Counted from the stretch's first letter, positions 1-9,861 are shown. The stretch is 47,570 nt of DNA from Rhizobiaceae bacterium (GCA_905339215.1 CAJPFN010000081.1:1-47570); one strand, 5' to 3'. A program made the numbers and translations. Notes: generated by a model from the letters alone, not told the origin.

Positions 1-213
1 TCGTCGCGTCGTTCGCCGCCGGAGTGCTGAAGGATCGCGAAGCCGTCAGTGCTGCCGTCAGCCTGCCGTGGTCGAACGGTCAAACGGAGGGCCAGATCAC
101 CAAGCTCAAGCTCGTCAAGCGTCAGATGTATGGCCGCGGGAAGATCGACCTACTGCAGGCGCGAGTGATCGGCGCAAAATGATCCGCGGCACCACCAAAA
201 CTGCGTCAGAGCC
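1..213 (+). mobile_element. Right end of an ISL3-family insertion sequence
   Basis: The window opens inside an insertion sequence. The 3' end of its transposase is followed by about 30 bases ending at 213, which read outward-in on the minus strand as GGCTCTGACGCAGTTTTGG, a plausible terminal inverted repeat beginning GGCTCT. The next eight bases (214-221, AAAATTGC) could be one copy of the 8-base target duplication usual for this family; the other copy would lie outside the window. The element sits inside a truncated integrase gene. The boundary at 213 is inferred from where the integrase-like reading frame stops making sense. Confidence 0.7.
3..182 (+). CDS. ISL3-family transposase, C-terminal fragment (5' end outside window)
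   Basis: The visible 59 codons end in TGA at 180-182. They contain the signature SLPWSNGQTEGQITKLKLVK followed by RQMYGRGKIDLLQARVIGA, the well-conserved C-terminus of ISL3-type DDE transposases (the glutamate of NGQTEG belongs to the catalytic triad region). The enzyme cuts and rejoins the element ends during transposition. Only the last part is visible, so it cannot be said whether the gene is intact. The reading frame is open to the window edge. Confidence 0.85.
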   Translation, partial: VASFAAGVLKDREAVSAAVSLPWSNGQTEGQITKLKLVKRQMYGRGKIDLLQARVIGAK

Positions 214-410
214 AAAATTGCACGCCGGTTCACATCCTTGAGGTTGAAAAACCAGTCTTCAGCCCACTCCTTCGCCTTGGAAAGGCTCGATTCCTTGGTG
301 CTAACCCGCCAGTTGCGCGAGTTCAGGTAGGTCGAACACTGCCACGTGGGGCTGCCGTTCCGGCGATAGAGGTGGACCTTGCCTTCAAGAATCGTGTGCT
401 TCTCGGACAT
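150..410 (-). pseudogene. Truncated tyrosine-type integrase (N-terminal remnant)
   Basis: The ATG at 408-410 starts a protein beginning MSEKHTILEGKVHLYRR and containing WQCSTYLNSRNWRVSTKESS and SKAKEWAEDWF. This resembles the N-terminal arm-binding region of phage-type tyrosine recombinases found beside tRNA genes in rhizobia. The similarity ends near 214, where the ISL3 element begins; the frame then runs into the element and stops at 150. The catalytic domain is absent, so the gene is dead. It points away from tRNA-Thr and starts about 110 bases past the tRNA 3' end, the classic place for an integrase of a tRNA-targeting island. Family assignment is by motif memory. Confidence 0.75.
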
Positions 411-522
411 CGGGTGGCGTCCCTGCGCGGCTGTGCAAGTTTGTGAAAGGCGTGTGCAAGGGCTATTTCTAGCACATCGCCTGCCACCGCGCCACCCAAG
501 GCTATGATTCAACTGAGATTTT

Positions 523-597
523 TGGTGCCCCCGGCAGGGATTGAACCCGCGACCTTCGGTTTACAAAACCGCTGCTCTACCGCTGAGCTACAAGGGC
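523..597 (-). tRNA. tRNA-Thr (anticodon UGU)
   Basis: The minus strand folds as a 75-base tRNA. The acceptor GCCCTTG pairs with CGGGGGC (two G-U pairs), the D arm contains GTAGCTCAGCGGTAGAGC, the anticodon loop is TTTGTAA with anticodon TGT, the T arm contains GGGTTCAATCC, and an encoded CCA lies at 523-525. The outermost anticodon-stem pair (G27/A43) is mismatched. An integrase remnant lies downstream, so the 3' end of this gene was probably the attachment site of an integrative element. Confidence 0.96.
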
Positions 598-644
598 ACT
601 CGGGCGTGCGTTAGCAAATTTCGGCGGCGCAGGAAACCTTGAAG

Positions 645-1049
645 TCATTGCGTCTCGAAGGCTTCGGCGCACGAGATCTCCGGCATCCACGGGAGCGCCG
701 AGCGCCGCCAGAACTGCCGCCCCGGCACAAGCTCGCGCCTTTGACGGATGGTCCCTGCCCTGATGCCGAAGACGCGCGGCCCCTCGCCCGCCGACGTCGC
801 ATAGAGCGGCGTGCCGCAGTCGCGGCAGAAGGCCTGGATGCGGATGCGTCCGCTCTCGGCCGTCTTGCGGTACTGTGCCGGCGTGCCGCAAAGGAAGCGG
901 ACGTCTTCTTCCGCCGCCGGCGCGGTGATGCGGAATGCGGTTCCCGACAAAACCTGGCGGTCCGTGCAATGGAAGATCCGCACCGCCTTCGGGTCGATCT
1001 CGGCTTCGTAGGCGATGGAGCCGCAATGGCACTGGCCGTCGATCTTCAT
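645..1049 (-). CDS. GFA-family (glutathione-dependent formaldehyde-activating enzyme-like) protein
   Basis: A protein of 134 residues with the cysteine pattern of the GFA/CENP-V zinc-binding fold: CHCG near the N-terminus, a cysteine in FHCTDRQ, and FCRDCGTPLY further on. Known members bind zinc and some act on glutathione-hydroxymethyl adducts, but most are uncharacterised, so no substrate is assigned. The start chosen is the ATG at 1047-1049 (MKIDGQCHCG), because GGACGGAG lies six bases upstream; an ATG two codons earlier sits too close to that site. It is divergent from the NAD kinase gene. A second, distinct family member occurs at 4769-5266. Confidence 0.85.
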   Translation of the reverse strand: MKIDGQCHCGSIAYEAEIDPKAVRIFHCTDRQVLSGTAFRITAPAAEEDVRFLCGTPAQYRKTAESGRIRIQAFCRDCGTPLYATSAGEGPRVFGIRAGTIRQRRELVPGRQFWRRSALPWMPEISCAEAFETQ

Positions 1050-1128
1050 CGTCATCTCCGTCCTCGCGTCGATCGCTTTGCAGCGCTTCCGGCCCATGCT
1101 ACCGGAAGCCGAGGAGAATTGCCCCCGC

Positions 1129-1905
1129 ATGTCCACGTCCATTCCCGACAGCTTCGCCTTCGTCGCCGCCGACACGCCCGGCGCGCGCGAATCGGCCGCG
1201 CGGCTCGCCGCCCTCTACGGCCAGCACGCGATCGATCAGGCGAGCGTCATCGTGGCGCTGGGCGGCGACGGCTTCATGCTGCAGACGCTGCGCGAGACGA
1301 TGAGTTCCGGCAAGCGGGTCTACGGCATGAACCGCGGCACGATCGGCTTCCTGATGAACGAATACGCCGAGGACAGCCTGCGCGAGCGCGTTGCGGCGGC
1401 TATCCCCGAGGCGATCCGCCCGCTCGAGATGGACGCGGTCGACGAGGCCGGCACCGTCACCCGGGCGCTCGCCGTCAACGAGGTCTCGTTGTTCCGCCAG
1501 TCCTACCAGGCGGCGAAGCTGCGTATCCTCGTCGACGGCAAGGAGCGCCTGGAGGACCTGATCTGCGACGGCGTCATGGTGGCGACGCCGGCCGGCTCGA
1601 CGGCCTACAACCTGTCCGCCCACGGGCCGATCCTGCCCCTCGACGCGCCCCTCCTGGCGCTCACCCCGGTCAGCCCGTTCCGGCCGCGCCGCTGGCGCGG
1701 TGCGCTGCTTCCCAACAAATCCGTCGTCCGCTTCGAGGTGCTCGAAAGCGTCAAGCGGCCGGTCAACGCGGTGGCAGACAATGTCGAGGTCAAGTCCGTC
1801 GTCAGCGTCGACGTGCGCGAGGCGCCCGACATGACCGCGACCATCCTTTTCGACGCCAGCCATTCCTGGGACGACCGCATCCTCGCCGAGCAGTTCCGCT
1901 ACTGA
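1129..1905 (+). CDS. nadK: NAD kinase
   Basis: This 258-residue cytoplasmic enzyme phosphorylates NAD to NADP with ATP. The glycine-rich GGDG motif is at residues 45-48 within VIVALGGDGFMLQTL, the NE pair that contacts the nicotinamide ribose is at 117-118 (AVNEVSLF), and the conserved GDGVMVATPAGSTAY segment follows. Length and motifs match rhizobial NAD kinases. The ATG at 1129 is preferred because the protein then begins just before the first beta strand (FAFVAADTP) and GAGGAGA lies upstream, although at a long spacing. An upstream in-frame ATG at 1096 is possible. The gene appears to be a single transcription unit. Confidence 0.95.
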   Translation: MSTSIPDSFAFVAADTPGARESAARLAALYGQHAIDQASVIVALGGDGFMLQTLRETMSSGKRVYGMNRGTIGFLMNEYAEDSLRERVAAAIPEAIRPLEMDAVDEAGTVTRALAVNEVSLFRQSYQAAKLRILVDGKERLEDLICDGVMVATPAGSTAYNLSAHGPILPLDAPLLALTPVSPFRPRRWRGALLPNKSVVRFEVLESVKRPVNAVADNVEVKSVVSVDVREAPDMTATILFDASHSWDDRILAEQFRY

Positions 1906-1970
1906 GGTCCCGAAGAGGCCAGGGATTAAGCATGAAACGAACGCTGGCGCACCCATGCGGCCGGTTCGTG

Positions 1971-1999
1971 TTGACATTTCGGTAACTTCTCCGTAACGC
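1971..1999 (+). promoter_or_regulatory. Putative sigma-70 promoter of the DEAD-box helicase gene
   Basis: A consensus -35 box TTGACA (1971-1976) is separated by 17 bases from TAACGC (1994-1999), an acceptable -10. Transcription would start near 2006 and give a short leader containing the GGAGG at 2032-2036. This is pattern evidence only. Confidence 0.5.
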
Positions 2000-2077
2000 A
2001 GCGCACAATACGCGAACTCGAATCCGTTCGCGGAGGCAGAGCTGAACGCCTCGCAACCAGCCAAAGACACCGAACAA

Positions 2078-3682
<1,605 letters not shown>

Positions 3683-3706
3683 CCCGGCCCGCGGGATGAC
3701 GCCCGC

Positions 3707-4267
3707 CTAGCGCGCCGCGTAGCGCAGTTCCACCGCCCCCGAGGCGAACTCCCGCCGGCCGACGAGTTCCAGGTCGACGACGTTCGCCAGGCCCGAGAGC
3801 AGGGTCGGCCCGTGGCCGGCGATGCGCGGCTGCACGACGAAGATGTACTCGTCGATCAGCCCGAGCTGTGCCAGCGCCAGCGGAAGCTTAACCCCACCGG
3901 TCAAGAGCCCCCTGCCCGGCTGGCTCTTCAAGCGCCGCACGGTCTCTGCCAAATCCTTGCCGCGCACGATCTCGGCGTTCCAGTCGACGGCGTCGAGCGT
4001 GTCGGACACGACATGCTTCTTCGCCGTATGGATGGTCCGCGCGAACGGTTCGACCCAGGCTTCCATCCGCTCGGGCCTGACGCCGGTCTCGGCCACCGGA
4101 CGCCACGCGCTTTCCATCATCTCGTAGACGACCCGCCCGAAGATCAGGGCGTCGGCCTGCGCAATGGTCTCGGCCGCGTTCCTGTGCAGTTCCGCGTCCG
4201 GGACCCCGACGCGGTGGTCGCAGCAGCCATCGAGCGTGACGTTGATGGAGTACCTGAGGGGTCGCAT
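3707..4267 (-). CDS. Dihydrofolate reductase-like (RibD C-terminal domain) protein
   Basis: A 186-residue protein beginning MRPLRYSINVTLDGCCDHR, with the pattern SxNVTLDG...DALIFGRVVYEMM...KKHVVSDTL...LLTGGVKLPLALAQLGLIDEY...VQPRIAGHG. That is the RibD_C/DHFR-like Rossmann fold with its NADPH-binding TGG loop. Many such stand-alone proteins exist in soil bacteria; the physiological substrate is generally unknown. The ATG at 4265-4267 is chosen because similarity begins there; an in-frame ATG six codons upstream is possible and neither has a strong ribosome site. It converges with the helicase gene. Confidence 0.85.
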   Translation of the reverse strand: MRPLRYSINVTLDGCCDHRVGVPDAELHRNAAETIAQADALIFGRVVYEMMESAWRPVAETGVRPERMEAWVEPFARTIHTAKKHVVSDTLDAVDWNAEIVRGKDLAETVRRLKSQPGRGLLTGGVKLPLALAQLGLIDEYIFVVQPRIAGHGPTLLSGLANVVDLELVGRREFASGAVELRYAAR

Positions 4268-4385
4268 CGTATCAGTATGCGGCATCGAACGCCGGGCGGC
4301 AAACATCAGCCGGCGGATCAGGTCTCGCCCGCCGCGGGGAAAGGCGCGGCCATCCCCGTTGCGCCGGGACCGCGCCGCGGCGCGT

Positions 4386-4709
4386 TCACCTCGCCGCGCG
4401 CAGCGCCGCCTCGTAGGACTTGCGCGCCCACACCGCCATCTCCTCGGGATCGTCCAGCGCACCGTCGGGCACGCTCCAGTAGGGCATGGCCACCGGCTTG
4501 CCGTGATTCTTCCCGACATAGGTCCAGCGCCGGCAGCCGGCAGCGGCGAACTCGTCCATGTTCTGGTCGTCGGCCTTCAGCATCAGCTCCTCACGCAGCT
4601 CCACGGCGATGATCAGGCCATTGAAATAAATGCCCTTGCCGCCGAACATGCGGCGGATCTGCACCGGCCCGAGCCCGGCGAACAGATCGGCGATGGAATC
4701 GTTGTCCAT
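4386..4709 (-). CDS. TfoX/Sxy N-terminal domain protein
   Basis: A 107-residue protein containing IADLFAGLGPVQIRRMFGGK followed by GIYFNGLIIAVE, the hallmark of the TfoX N-terminal domain, with the usual KADD segment in the middle. In gammaproteobacteria the full-length protein is a competence regulator; the short single-domain proteins common in rhizobia have no established role. The ATG at 4707-4709 places the conserved region at the start. It is divergent from the GFA gene at 4769, with 59 bases between them. Confidence 0.85.
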   Translation of the reverse strand: MDNDSIADLFAGLGPVQIRRMFGGKGIYFNGLIIAVELREELMLKADDQNMDEFAAAGCRRWTYVGKNHGKPVAMPYWSVPDGALDDPEEMAVWARKSYEAALRAAR

Positions 4710-4768
4710 ATCGAAGCGCCTCGATTGCGGGCGCGGATTCGCCCGCGCGGGAACGGAGGAGACCACCG

Positions 4769-5266
4769 ATGCCGACGACACTCAAGGGTTCCTGCCGCTG
4801 CGGCGCCGTCCGCTTCACCGTGGCGAGCCACACCCCCGTCCCCTACCAGCTCTGCTACTGCTCGATCTGCCGCAAGCAGCAGGGTGGCGGCGGCTTCGCC
4901 ATCAATCTGGCGGCTGACGCGCGGACGCTGGAGGTTTCCGGCGAAAACCGCCTCGGCCTCTACCGCGCGGCGATCGAGGACGACGAGCACGAAACCTGCG
5001 AGGTTTCCACCGGCGAACGCCGCTTCTGCACGGCATGCGGCAGCGCGCTATGGCTCTACGACCCGACCTGGCCGGAGCTTGTCCACCCATTCGCCAGCGC
5101 GATCGACAGCGAGTTGCCGAAGGCTCCCTCCCGCGTCCATCTCATGCTGAAATACAAAGCCTCCTGGGTCGAGCCGGACATCCGCGGGAACGATGCAGCC
5201 TTCGATCTCTACCCGGAGGAATCGATCGAGGGCTGGCACAGGAAACGCGGATTGTGGGTGGAGTAG
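4769..5266 (+). CDS. GFA-family zinc-binding protein (second copy)
   Basis: This 165-residue protein begins MPTTLKGSCRCGAVRF and continues with CYCSICRKQQGGG and FCTACGSALWLYD. Those are the CxCG, CxxC and CxxCG cysteine sets that bind zinc in the GFA fold. GGAGGAG lies upstream of the ATG at good spacing. It differs clearly in length and sequence from the GFA protein at 645-1049, so the two are diverged paralogues rather than a recent duplication. Function beyond zinc binding is unknown. It ends four bases before the convergent transporter gene. Confidence 0.88.
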   Translation: MPTTLKGSCRCGAVRFTVASHTPVPYQLCYCSICRKQQGGGGFAINLAADARTLEVSGENRLGLYRAAIEDDEHETCEVSTGERRFCTACGSALWLYDPTWPELVHPFASAIDSELPKAPSRVHLMLKYKASWVEPDIRGNDAAFDLYPEESIEGWHRKRGLWVE

Positions 5267-5270
5267 TGCT

Positions 5271-6197
5271 CTACTCCCGGGACCCGCCGGGCCGCGCGAA
5301 CGACACCGCAATGCGCGCCGGCGGCCGGATCGTCCAGCCCAGCGTCATGCCGGCCGCAGCCAGCAGGACGGCAAGCGACCCGAGCAACTGCAGCGCCTGG
5401 AGCCGATGGCCGAAGGCAATGAAGTCGACGGCAACCGCTGCGACCGGGTAAATGTAGGACAGCGCGGCGGTCAGACTGGTCGGCAGTTTCTGGATCGCGC
5501 CGTAGAGCAGCACATACATCAATCCGGTGTGCACGACGCCGACAACCGCGACCATCGACCACTGAAAGCCCCCCGAAGGCGGGCTGGAAAGGTTGGCCAG
5601 CGGCAAGAGCATGGCGATCCCGATGGTCACCTGGACAAGGGCGATCAGATGCGGCGGGGTGCCCGCGAGCTTCTTGGCCGCGACGGCCGCCACGGCATAG
5701 AGAAAAGCGGCACCGAGCGCGAGAAATATGCCTGCGAGGTACTCTGACCCGGCATAGGAGGCATTCGGCTTGACGAGTACGATCAACAGCATGCCGGCGA
5801 AGGCAAGGCCTAGCCAGGCGAGCTTGCGCAAGGTGATACGCTCGCCGAAGAACAGTGCGCCGAAGGCCAGCAGCATGAACGGCTGCGTGTTGTAGAAGAC
5901 GGTGGCGATCGAGATCGAGGCGCGCGAATAGGAGGCAAAGAGCAGCAGCCAGTTGGCGACGATGGCAACGCCCCCGATCGCGGCGATCAGGAGCACGCGG
6001 GCGGATGCAATGCCGGGCCGGAGGACACCCATGGCGGCGCAGATGACGAGCAGCGTGGCTGCGCCGAAGACGCATCTCCAGAATACCACGTCTGCCACCG
6101 GCAGCCCGGACACCACGACGAACCAGCCGATGGTGCCGGAAATCAGCATCGCGGTAGTCATTTCGGCCGAGCCGCGAAAGGTCGAATTGGGGAGCAT
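5271..6197 (-). CDS. EamA (DMT superfamily) transporter
   Basis: A 308-residue inner-membrane protein made of about ten hydrophobic helices in two EamA repeats, seen in segments such as MLISGTIGWFVVVSGLPVAD, LLLFASYSRASISIATVFYN and YIYPVAAVAVDFIAFG. Members export amino acids and other small metabolites. The start at 6197 (MLPNSTF) follows GAGGATCCCGCC. The gene is divergently paired with an Lrp/AsnC regulator (6325), a common arrangement for amino-acid exporters controlled by their substrate, so amino-acid export is inferred. The exact substrate is unknown. Confidence 0.88.
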   Translation of the reverse strand: MLPNSTFRGSAEMTTAMLISGTIGWFVVVSGLPVADVVFWRCVFGAATLLVICAAMGVLRPGIASARVLLIAAIGGVAIVANWLLLFASYSRASISIATVFYNTQPFMLLAFGALFFGERITLRKLAWLGLAFAGMLLIVLVKPNASYAGSEYLAGIFLALGAAFLYAVAAVAAKKLAGTPPHLIALVQVTIGIAMLLPLANLSSPPSGGFQWSMVAVVGVVHTGLMYVLLYGAIQKLPTSLTAALSYIYPVAAVAVDFIAFGHRLQALQLLGSLAVLLAAAGMTLGWTIRPPARIAVSFARPGGSRE

Positions 6198-6324
6198 GGC
6201 GGGATCCTCGTGAAGCGCAGAGGATCGCAGGCAGCTCATCGCTTTTCTATCGCCGGGAAAAGGCAGGTTGGCCATACTGCCGAATTTTGGTAGGTGTTAT
6301 GCCCGATTTACCTAAGGACAAAGA

Positions 6325-6762
6325 ATGCTCGACGAAATCGACCGGCGCATCCTGGAGATTCTGGCCGAGGACGCCAGGATCCTTCTCAAGGACCTGGCGC
6401 AGCAGGTGCAGCTCTCATCGCCCAGCGTGTCGGAACGCTTGCGGCGCCTGGAGGAGCGCGGCGTGATCCGCTCCTTCACCATCGACATCGATCCGCGCGC
6501 GCTCGGCTACGTGTTCCAGGCAATCGTGCGCATCCGCCCGCTGCCGGGAAAGCTGCACATCGTGGAGAAGCTGCTGCGGGAGATCCCGGAACTGGTCGAG
6601 TGCGACAAGGTCACCGGCGACGACTGCTTCGTCGCACGCCTGCATTTGCGGTCCATGGAACAACTGGATCAGATTCTGGACCGGGTTGCCGAGCAGGCCG
6701 AGACAAGCACGTCGGTGGTCAAGGGGCAGCCCGTGAAGCGGCGCCTTCCGCCTCTGGTCTGA
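6325..6762 (+). CDS. Lrp/AsnC-family transcriptional regulator
   Basis: A 145-residue regulator with an N-terminal helix-turn-helix (LDEIDRRILEILAEDARI, then LKDLAQQVQLSSPSVSERLR) and a C-terminal RAM/AsnC ligand domain (FQAIVRIRPLPGK; VTGDDCFVARLHLRS). Such proteins bind amino acids and regulate adjacent transport or catabolic genes. It is divergent from the EamA exporter. The 127-base gap contains the AT-richer stretch near 6280-6315 where an operator would be expected. The start ATG at 6325 gives the normal family length. Confidence 0.9.
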   Translation: MLDEIDRRILEILAEDARILLKDLAQQVQLSSPSVSERLRRLEERGVIRSFTIDIDPRALGYVFQAIVRIRPLPGKLHIVEKLLREIPELVECDKVTGDDCFVARLHLRSMEQLDQILDRVAEQAETSTSVVKGQPVKRRLPPLV

Positions 6763-6774
6763 TAGGAGGCTCGA

Positions 6775-6793
6775 CCGGCGAAAGTTGCGCCGG
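6775..6793. terminator. Possible bidirectional terminator hairpin
   Basis: CCGGCG (6775-6780) and CGCCGG (6788-6793) form a 6-bp stem with a 7-base loop. It lies in the 37-base gap between the convergent Lrp and IscA-type genes. No U-tract follows on either strand, so function as a terminator is tentative. Confidence 0.35.
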
Positions 6794-6799
6794 GAAGCG

Positions 6800-7186
6800 T
6801 CAGGCGGCGCTCTGCGCCCGCGCCTCGGCGAGCGCCTTGAGGTCGGCCGGCTTCAGCTCGACGGATTCGCCGCAGCCGCAGGCCGAAGACTGATTGGGAT
6901 TGCGGAAGGTGAAGCCGGTCCTGAGCGTCGTCACCTCGAAGTCCATCTCGGTGCCGAGCAGGAAGAGCGCGGCCTCCGGCGCAACATAGACGTTTGCGCC
7001 TTCGCGCTCGACATGGTCGTCGCCGGGCTTCGGCTCGGTGACGAGGTCGATCGTGTATTCCATGCCCGCGCAGCCGCCCTTCTTGATGCCGAGGCGGATG
7101 CCCCGCGCGTTCTCCCGCGTGTCCACGATCTCGCGGACACGGGCGGCGGCGCGCTCGGTAAGGCTGATGACGGCGAAGCGTCCCAT
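6800..7186 (-). CDS. Iron-sulfur cluster assembly protein, HesB/IscA/SufA type
   Basis: A 128-residue A-type carrier that receives and delivers Fe-S clusters. The three conserved cysteines are visible: one in KKGGCAGMEY and two in SSACGCGESV near the C-terminus. The ATG at 7184-7186 (MGRFAVISLTERAA) is preferred, because GTGGAG lies seven bases upstream; a GTG four codons earlier overlaps that ribosome site. In many rhizobia the equivalent gene closes the suf operon, but no other suf gene lies in this window. I therefore do not choose between IscA, SufA and ErpA. Confidence 0.9.
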   Translation of the reverse strand: MGRFAVISLTERAAARVREIVDTRENARGIRLGIKKGGCAGMEYTIDLVTEPKPGDDHVEREGANVYVAPEAALFLLGTEMDFEVTTLRTGFTFRNPNQSSACGCGESVELKPADLKALAEARAQSAA

Positions 7187-7310
7187 GTCGTTCTCCACTC
7201 TGCGCGGGTTAAAGGCCCGCGGAATGATTCGTCCCTAAGATGGGGAATTCGCGCGGTTCGCGCAAGTCGCCGGCAGCGCGTCGATATTCGCCCCGTTTCG
7301 GCGCGGCCCG

Positions 7311-7559
7311 TTAGTGGCCGTTCGCCCGTGTGGTCGCCGTCCATTCGCGCCAGTGCGAAGGCCTGACCTGCACGGGCCGTCCGTCGCGCGGATCGACCCA
7401 GACGTCGTCACGGCGGCGGCACGGGAACACGAGCGCATGGCAGCCGTCCTCGTCGATGACGGCGAGTTCGAGGTCTTTATCCGCTGGTGCGCTGGCGATG
7501 GTCTTCCACATGCGCGCTAATTGCCGCAAAGCTGCCGCCGCTGCTTTGATCTGCGTCAT
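7311..7559 (-). CDS. Small conserved hypothetical protein
   Basis: Up to 82 residues. The core begins MWKTIASAPADKDLELAVID, followed by DGCHALVFPCRR and ends in PSHWREW, a pattern I associate with short unnamed proteins in rhizobia; no function is known to me. Two starts are possible: ATG at 7557-7559 (MTQIKAAAAAL) or the internal ATG at 7509-7511 (MWKTIAS), and neither has a strong ribosome site. The MWKTIASAP start matches the expected N-terminus of such proteins better. It lies 20 bases downstream of the MaoC gene stop on the same strand. Confidence 0.65.
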   Translation of the reverse strand: MTQIKAAAAALRQLARMWKTIASAPADKDLELAVIDEDGCHALVFPCRRRDDVWVDPRDGRPVQVRPSHWREWTATTRANGH

Positions 7560-7579
7560 AAATTGATGCGTCGGCTTCG

Positions 7580-8044
7580 TTAGCGGACGAACAGCACCAG
7601 CGCCTCGGCTGCGAGCGCGGGACGCTCCTCGCCTTCGATCTCGACGGTAATCGCCGAGCGCATCAGGAACTGGCCGGGGCTCTTCTCCTCGAAGGAGACG
7701 AGCCGGCTGCGCAACCTGACCCGCGAACCGGCCTTCACCGGCGACAGGAAACGCAGCTTGTCGAGGCCGTAGTTGACCGACATCGCCGCGCCCTCGGGTG
7801 CGGCGCCGATCTCGTAGCTCATCACCGCGACCAGTGACAGCGTCAGGTAACCGTGGGCGATGGTCGAACCGAACGGCGTTTCGCGGCGGGCGCGCTCGAC
7901 GTCGACATGGATCCACTGGCGGTCGCCCGTAGTCTCGGCGAAACGGTCGATGAGATCCTGGTCGACGGTCACCCACGACGACACGCCGAGTTCCTCGCCG
8001 GCCATGCCGGGCAGGTTGGTGAAGGTGAAGCGGTTCTTTCCCAA
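7580..8044 (-). CDS. MaoC-family (R)-specific enoyl-CoA hydratase-like protein
   Basis: A 154-residue single hot-dog-fold protein. The hydratase signature is clear: DRFAETTGDRQWIHVDVERA, then FGSTIAHGYLTLSL, carrying the catalytic Asp and His of R-hydratases. It probably hydrates trans-2-enoyl-CoA thioesters, linking fatty-acid oxidation to 3-hydroxyacyl-CoA and polyhydroxyalkanoate; the nearby phasin gene fits but is not proof. The start is TTG at 8042-8044 with GGGAG and AAGG upstream; the next in-frame ATG (8005) would remove the beginning of the fold. Confidence 0.88.
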   Translation of the reverse strand: MGKNRFTFTNLPGMAGEELGVSSWVTVDQDLIDRFAETTGDRQWIHVDVERARRETPFGSTIAHGYLTLSLVAVMSYEIGAAPEGAAMSVNYGLDKLRFLSPVKAGSRVRLRSRLVSFEEKSPGQFLMRSAITVEIEGEERPALAAEALVLFVR

Positions 8045-8129
8045 GGCGCCTTGCTCCCGGCGGTCGCGCCGTCGTCCCGGCGGACGGCCGCCGCCGGTGT
8101 AGCCGGTTTTGCCGGAGGGCGGAACCGCC

Positions 8130-9398
8130 CTATTCGGCGAGGGAGGAACTGTCGAGATCGGCCGCCCGCGTCAGCCCGCACAGCGCCAGCGTCAGGTCGA
8201 ACTCGGCCACAACATTGCGGATCACCTCGCGCACGCCGGTCTCCCCGGCAATCGCCAGGCCGTAGACGTAGGGCCGGCCGAGCAGCACGGCGCGCGCGCC
8301 GAGCGCCAGCGCCTTGGCGACGTCGGCGCCCGAGCGGATTCCCGAATCGAGCAGGACGGGCATATCGCCCGAAGCCCCGACGACACCCTCGAGCAGGTCG
8401 AGCGTGCCCGGCTCGCCGTCGACCTGGCGGCCGCCGTGGTTCGACACGATGACGGCGTTGGCGCCGTGCTGGCGCGCGAGCCGCGCGTCCTCTGCATGGC
8501 GGATGCCTTTCAGCACGATCGGCAGGCGCGTCATGCCGCGCAGCCGCTCGACGTCCGACCAGTTGAGATCCGGCCGCGAATAGGTGGCGGTGAAGTGGGC
8601 GACGGCAGCACGCATCTGCCCGATCGAAAGGCCGAACTCGCGGCCCTTGCGCATCAGGCTCAGCGCCGTCGACGCCAGAGAAAGCCCGCGCGGGCGGATG
8701 CCGGTGTCTGGCGGCGAGGCCGGGATCTTGGCGCGGAATACGGGATCGCTGAGATACTGGCCGAGGCCGAGGCCGCGCAGGAAGGGCAGGTAGGCGAGAT
8801 CGAGGTCGCGCGGCCGCCAGCCGAGCAGCGTCGTGTCCAGCGTCAGTACCAGCGCCTCGCAGCCGGCCTTCTCGGCCCGGCCGACCACCGAGCGCATGTA
8901 GTCGTCGTCGCTCGACCAATAGAGCTGGAACCAGCGTGGCCCCTTCCCCATCGCCGCCGCGCAGGTTTCCAGCGGCACGGAGGCCTGGTTGGAGAAGATG
9001 GTGGCGACGTTCTCCGCCGCCGCCGCCCGGGCCACGGCGAGGTCGCCGTCGCGCCGCGCCAGTTCCAGCACGCCGATCGGCGCAAGGAGGATCGGCGCCG
9101 GGTGCGTGCGGCCGAAAAGCGTCACCGAGAGGTCGCGCTTCGCCACGTCGCGCAATACGCGGGGCAACAGCCGCCGCTTGTCGAAGGCGGCGCGGTTGGC
9201 CTGCATGGTGAGTTCCGAGCCGGCCCCGCCGATGATATAGGCAGCCGCCTCGGCGCTCAGCGCCCGCGCCGCGCGCGCCTCGAGTGCGGCGGGCTTGACC
9301 GGCACCGCCGGTCGTGCGCCCCCCGCGCCTGTGACATAGACCTCCATCTGGCGGCGCCGGCCCGGCGCCATGCCCTCGGTCTCGGATCCCTCGGCCAC
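8130..9398 (-). CDS. FMN-dependent alpha-hydroxy acid oxidase/dehydrogenase
   Basis: A 422-residue TIM-barrel flavoprotein of the lactate/glycolate oxidase family. Visible landmarks are [11 protein letters not shown] near the N-terminus, [27 protein letters not shown], the FMN-contacting lysine K297 in IVLKGI, the catalytic base H321 in SNHGGRQ, and [20 protein letters not shown]. It should oxidise a 2-hydroxy acid such as lactate. The short QLYW motif resembles lactate 2-monooxygenases and fungal-type oxidases more than membrane LldD. The start is GTG at 9396-9398 with GGAGG five bases upstream. The physiological substrate cannot be told from sequence. Confidence 0.88.
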   Translation of the reverse strand: MAEGSETEGMAPGRRRQMEVYVTGAGGARPAVPVKPAALEARAARALSAEAAAYIIGGAGSELTMQANRAAFDKRRLLPRVLRDVAKRDLSVTLFGRTHPAPILLAPIGVLELARRDGDLAVARAAAAENVATIFSNQASVPLETCAAAMGKGPRWFQLYWSSDDDYMRSVVGRAEKAGCEALVLTLDTTLLGWRPRDLDLAYLPFLRGLGLGQYLSDPVFRAKIPASPPDTGIRPRGLSLASTALSLMRKGREFGLSIGQMRAAVAHFTATYSRPDLNWSDVERLRGMTRLPIVLKGIRHAEDARLARQHGANAVIVSNHGGRQVDGEPGTLDLLEGVVGASGDMPVLLDSGIRSGADVAKALALGARAVLLGRPYVYGLAIAGETGVREVIRNVVAEFDLTLALCGLTRAADLDSSSLAE

Positions 9399-9429
9399 GC
9401 CGCCTCCGCTAGTTTCGCGCCCGCGCGGC

Positions 9430-9861
9430 CTACTTGTCCTTGTCGAAGCTCTGCCGGATCTCCTCGGCCGATTCGCGGATGCGCTTGCGCAGTACCTCGA
9501 TCGCTTCGTCCCCCGCCTTGCGAACGATTTCAGCGGCTTCCTCGACGTTCTTCAGAGCGGAGTCGAAGGACTTACGCGCCAGATCCGTCTGCTTGGCCAT
9601 GAATTCCTGCGGCGAACCGCCGGTGCGGTAGCTCTCCGCAACCCTCGCCACCTCGGCCAGCGCCTGCTCGATGTTCGCCTTCTGGCGCTCGATCAGGGCG
9701 GACGCGCCCGCTGCGGACGCCGCGGCCGACTTCTGCAGCGCCTCGAGGTTCTTGCGCTGGCTGTCCAGCATCTTCTGTACGTCGACGTTGGGCAGCTTCA
9801 GGTCCTGCCCGAACTTCTCGAACATTTCCGTGAAGGGATTGGATTCCGGTTTCTTCGCCAT
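9430..9861 (-). CDS. Phasin family protein
   Basis: A 143-residue amphipathic helical protein, [18 protein letters not shown] followed by [19 protein letters not shown] and heptad-rich Ala/Glu/Lys helices, matching the alphaproteobacterial phasin family. Phasins coat polyhydroxyalkanoate granules and also act as stress-related membrane-associated proteins. GGGAGGAG lies four bases before the ATG at 9859-9861, a strong ribosome site that suggests good expression. No polyhydroxyalkanoate synthase gene lies nearby. Confidence 0.9.
   Translation of the reverse strand: MAKKPESNPFTEMFEKFGQDLKLPNVDVQKMLDSQRKNLEALQKSAAASAAGASALIERQKANIEQALAEVARVAESYRTGGSPQEFMAKQTDLARKSFDSALKNVEEAAEIVRKAGDEAIEVLRKRIRESAEEIRQSFDKDK

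Noticed and set aside
1932-1985. 17-codon open frame starting ATG upstream of the helicase gene
   Set aside because: It is very short, ends inside the putative promoter (after TTGACA), and would precede the transcription start. No leader-peptide features are seen.
639-1985. Long plus-strand frame across the GFA and NAD kinase genes
   Set aside because: It is in the wrong frame for NAD kinase and antisense to the GFA gene; the translation is Arg/Ala-rich without motifs.
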